Source of the DNA: Paenibacillus sp. PL91 | GTDB taxonomy: Bacteria; Bacillota; Bacilli; Paenibacillales; Paenibacillaceae | NCBI RefSeq assembly: GCF_012935325.2 | Contig: NZ_JABBYG020000001.1 | Span: 1,054,001-1,118,000 of the forward strand | DNA length: 64,000 bases | Direction of reading: 5' to 3' | In this document: positions 62,604 through 64,000 of the stretch, one piece after another | Layout of the letters: every line of letters starts with the position of its first letter | Numbering within the stretch: the stretch's first letter is position 1 | The notes under the pieces: generated by a model | Database searches by the model: none | The model's input: the letters and a program-made list of their open reading frames with translations, nothing else | Told to the model about the DNA's origin: nothing | Translations under genes and position numbers: made by a program

Positions 62604-64000
62604 TTACTTGTTGATCACGTTATACAAGATTACCGCCGATTCCGCTCTAGTTAATGGCGCTAGCGGGAGAATAGAATTCCCATTTCCTTGGACGATTCCA
62701 TTTTTGACCATAACCGCTAAGCTTTTGGCAGCATAATTGGCAACCTCTGTTTTGTCGATAAAACGATCCAGGTCAGCTGAGGTTCCATCATTCAAATTTT
62801 TACCCGCAACCTTCATTGCATTATGCAGAAGCTCGAACGCATCTTGTCTTGTAATCTGTTGCAGTGGATTAAACTTATTGTCCCCGCTGCCTTTAGTAAT
62901 TCCAAGCTTCTTGGCCATCGTTACTTCATTATAGTAATAGGCCGATAAATTCACATCGGAAAATCCAGTTTCTATAGGAGCAGTCAATTCAAGCGTCTTC
63001 ATGAGAAGTACGATAAAGTCTGCCCTCGTTATTGAAGCTGATGGATTGTACTTAGTAACAGATGTGCCATTGACAACTCCTTTGGACGCCAGCACCTCAA
63101 TTTGCTTTTTAGCCCATTTCACATTCTCGAGGTCATTGAATGTCTTATGGACAAACATAACAGCGTATTTGCTGAAATGAGTCGTCGTAAAGGTTACCAT
63201 TCCTGCAGCCGAAATATATTTGCCGTTAGATACAATAGTCGCTTTGCCGGAGATGTCAATATAACCTACAACAATATGCTCCGGATCAGCTAATTCGGCA
63301 TCAGACGCCTGATAAGGCACAGAAATCTTCACTCTAGCCTGTGGATTATTCCAAGCAACCTTAGCTCCATCGATATAAACATCAACTTCAATTACTGGCC
63401 TTTCTCCAATCTGTTGCTGTAAGGCCGGATCAAGAGATGTTTGATCTACATTGGCAATAACTAGCGCGACTGTCTTCGCTCCGGACAAATCCTGTCCGTT
63501 TAGCATATTGGCAGGTACAGTTATTGTTCCAAATTCAGTCGTAACCTCAATCATATGAATAGCTTGATCAGAATTAAGCGAAGCTTTCGGAAGCTCAACG
63601 ACATACGCTTTTGCTTTATCCGCCTTCGGTACCTCGACTTTAACGGTTTTCACACCGTTATGATCGGCTACAGATGTACTGAGCGCTTTGTTCCAGTCTC
63701 GCTCTGCTAACACTGCCTTTCCTTCACCTGTTCCAGCATCAACGCTCGGCACATTCAATTTAATTGAACCGCTGCCGTTTGTCATATCCGGAATGACTGC
63801 TCCCGATGCTGCTACTGTTACGATAATTTTTGCAGTCTTATTAGTGGTATTGGAAATATCGTCCGTAAGGTTTAACATACCTATAACGGTATATGCACCG
63901 GGAATCGCTGCATTGTAATCACCCTGCTGCCAAGTAACGGAAACATCCTGCTCTTTCTCGTCCACTAACTTCACTTTGACCGTTGAAGGTAAACCAATCG
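62604..64000 (-). CDS. S-layer homology domain protein (partial, 5' end beyond window)
   Basis: The C-terminal ~465 residues of a large exported cell-surface protein. The last ~180 residues are three SLH modules: FNDLENVKWAKKQIEVLASK, then FSDVNLSAYYYNEVTMAKKL with ITRQDAFELL, and FIDKTEVANYAAKSLAVMVK with LTRAESAVILYNVI. These bind pyruvylated secondary wall polymer. Upstream lies Ig-like sequence (GLPSTVKVKLVDEKEQDVSV) and a ~120-residue domain common before SLH in Paenibacillus exoproteins (HFSKYAVMFV). The frame is open to base 64000, so the start, signal peptide and any catalytic domain are outside. Confidence 0.9.
   Translation of the reverse strand, partial: IGLPSTVKVKLVDEKEQDVSVTWQQGDYNAAIPGAYTVIGMLNLTDDISNTTNKTAKIIVTVAASGAVIPDMTNGSGSIKLNVPSVDAGTGEGKAVLAERDWNKALSTSVADHNGVKTVKVEVPKADKAKAYVVELPKASLNSDQAIHMIEVTTEFGTITVPANMLNGQDLSGAKTVALVIANVDQTSLDPALQQQIGERPVIEVDVYIDGAKVAWNNPQARVKISVPYQASDAELADPEHIVVGYIDISGKATIVSNGKYISAAGMVTFTTTHFSKYAVMFVHKTFNDLENVKWAKKQIEVLASKGVVNGTSVTKYNPSASITRADFIVLLMKTLELTAPIETGFSDVNLSAYYYNEVTMAKKLGITKGSGDNKFNPLQQITRQDAFELLHNAMKVAGKNLNDGTSADLDRFIDKTEVANYAAKSLAVMVKNGIVQGNGNSILPLAPLTRAESAVILYNVINK

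Overview
The window looks like chromosome of a low-to-mid GC, endospore-forming Firmicute of the Paenibacillus/Cohnella type. This is inferred from an S-layer-homology (SLH) protein, LplB/LplC-type sugar permeases with their lipoprotein, a SpoVB/MurJ-like flippase, a Listeria/Paenibacillus-type rifamycin phosphotransferase, strong AGGAGG-like ribosome binding sites and GTG/TTG starts. I saw no rRNA, tRNA, CRISPR array, riboswitch or prophage. About 58 coding features look intact or near-intact, and more than a dozen are broken.

Layout. 0-4 kb: TetR + methionine aminopeptidase, a GGDEF remnant, an XRE-cupin regulator with a CynX-type MFS exporter, and a frameshifted UspA. 4-14.5 kb: a gene graveyard. 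A P450/TetR pair, a quinone-oxidoreductase-like dehydrogenase, an ArsR and an acyltransferase sit among fragments of a methyltransferase, a luciferase-like monooxygenase (its two ends now in opposite orientation), a metal ATPase, a group II intron RT, an SDR, an ABC permease and a DUF1643 protein. 14.7-20.5 kb: glucan phosphorylase, a complete IS3-family element whose first catalytic Asp reads as Asn, and a DHA2 drug exporter. 20.6-25.8 kb: an oxidoreductase run (ADH, AKR, cupin, CMD protein, deleted ADH, NmrA-like) with a MerR-type 19-bp-spacer promoter, plus a TetR gene.

27-33 kb: a polyphosphate-polymerase (VTC) / DUF4956 / Cthe_2159-type lipoprotein operon divergent from an OmpR-type two-component system. 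Both promoters carry the same 11-bp tandem direct repeat four bases from the -10, so the response regulator probably controls itself and the operon. 33-36.7 kb: MarR with a flavodoxin-fold quinone reductase, then a flippase. 37.3-45.4 kb: an operon of a predicted neutral-ceramidase-family hydrolase, a DegT/StrS aminotransferase and a complete sugar ABC importer, with a divergent AraC regulator and a convergent Gfo/Idh dehydrogenase. This is a candidate amino-sugar or aminocyclitol uptake and conversion locus.

45.5-54 kb: a methyltransferase, a MarR/SDR pair, IS110 remnants, a large frameshifted secreted FnIII protein and GrpB. 54.5-57.2 kb: a secreted PHP-type metallohydrolase followed by a HupE-like membrane protein. 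57.6-64 kb: a cis-prenyltransferase, rifamycin phosphotransferase (rph), an aldo/keto reductase and the C-terminal part of an SLH protein running off the right edge. Threaded through the window are at least fifteen copies of one intergenic repeat: a variable hairpin flanked by a CCCGTTAGCT-type motif. It appears to be undescribed here and is one of the more interesting signals.
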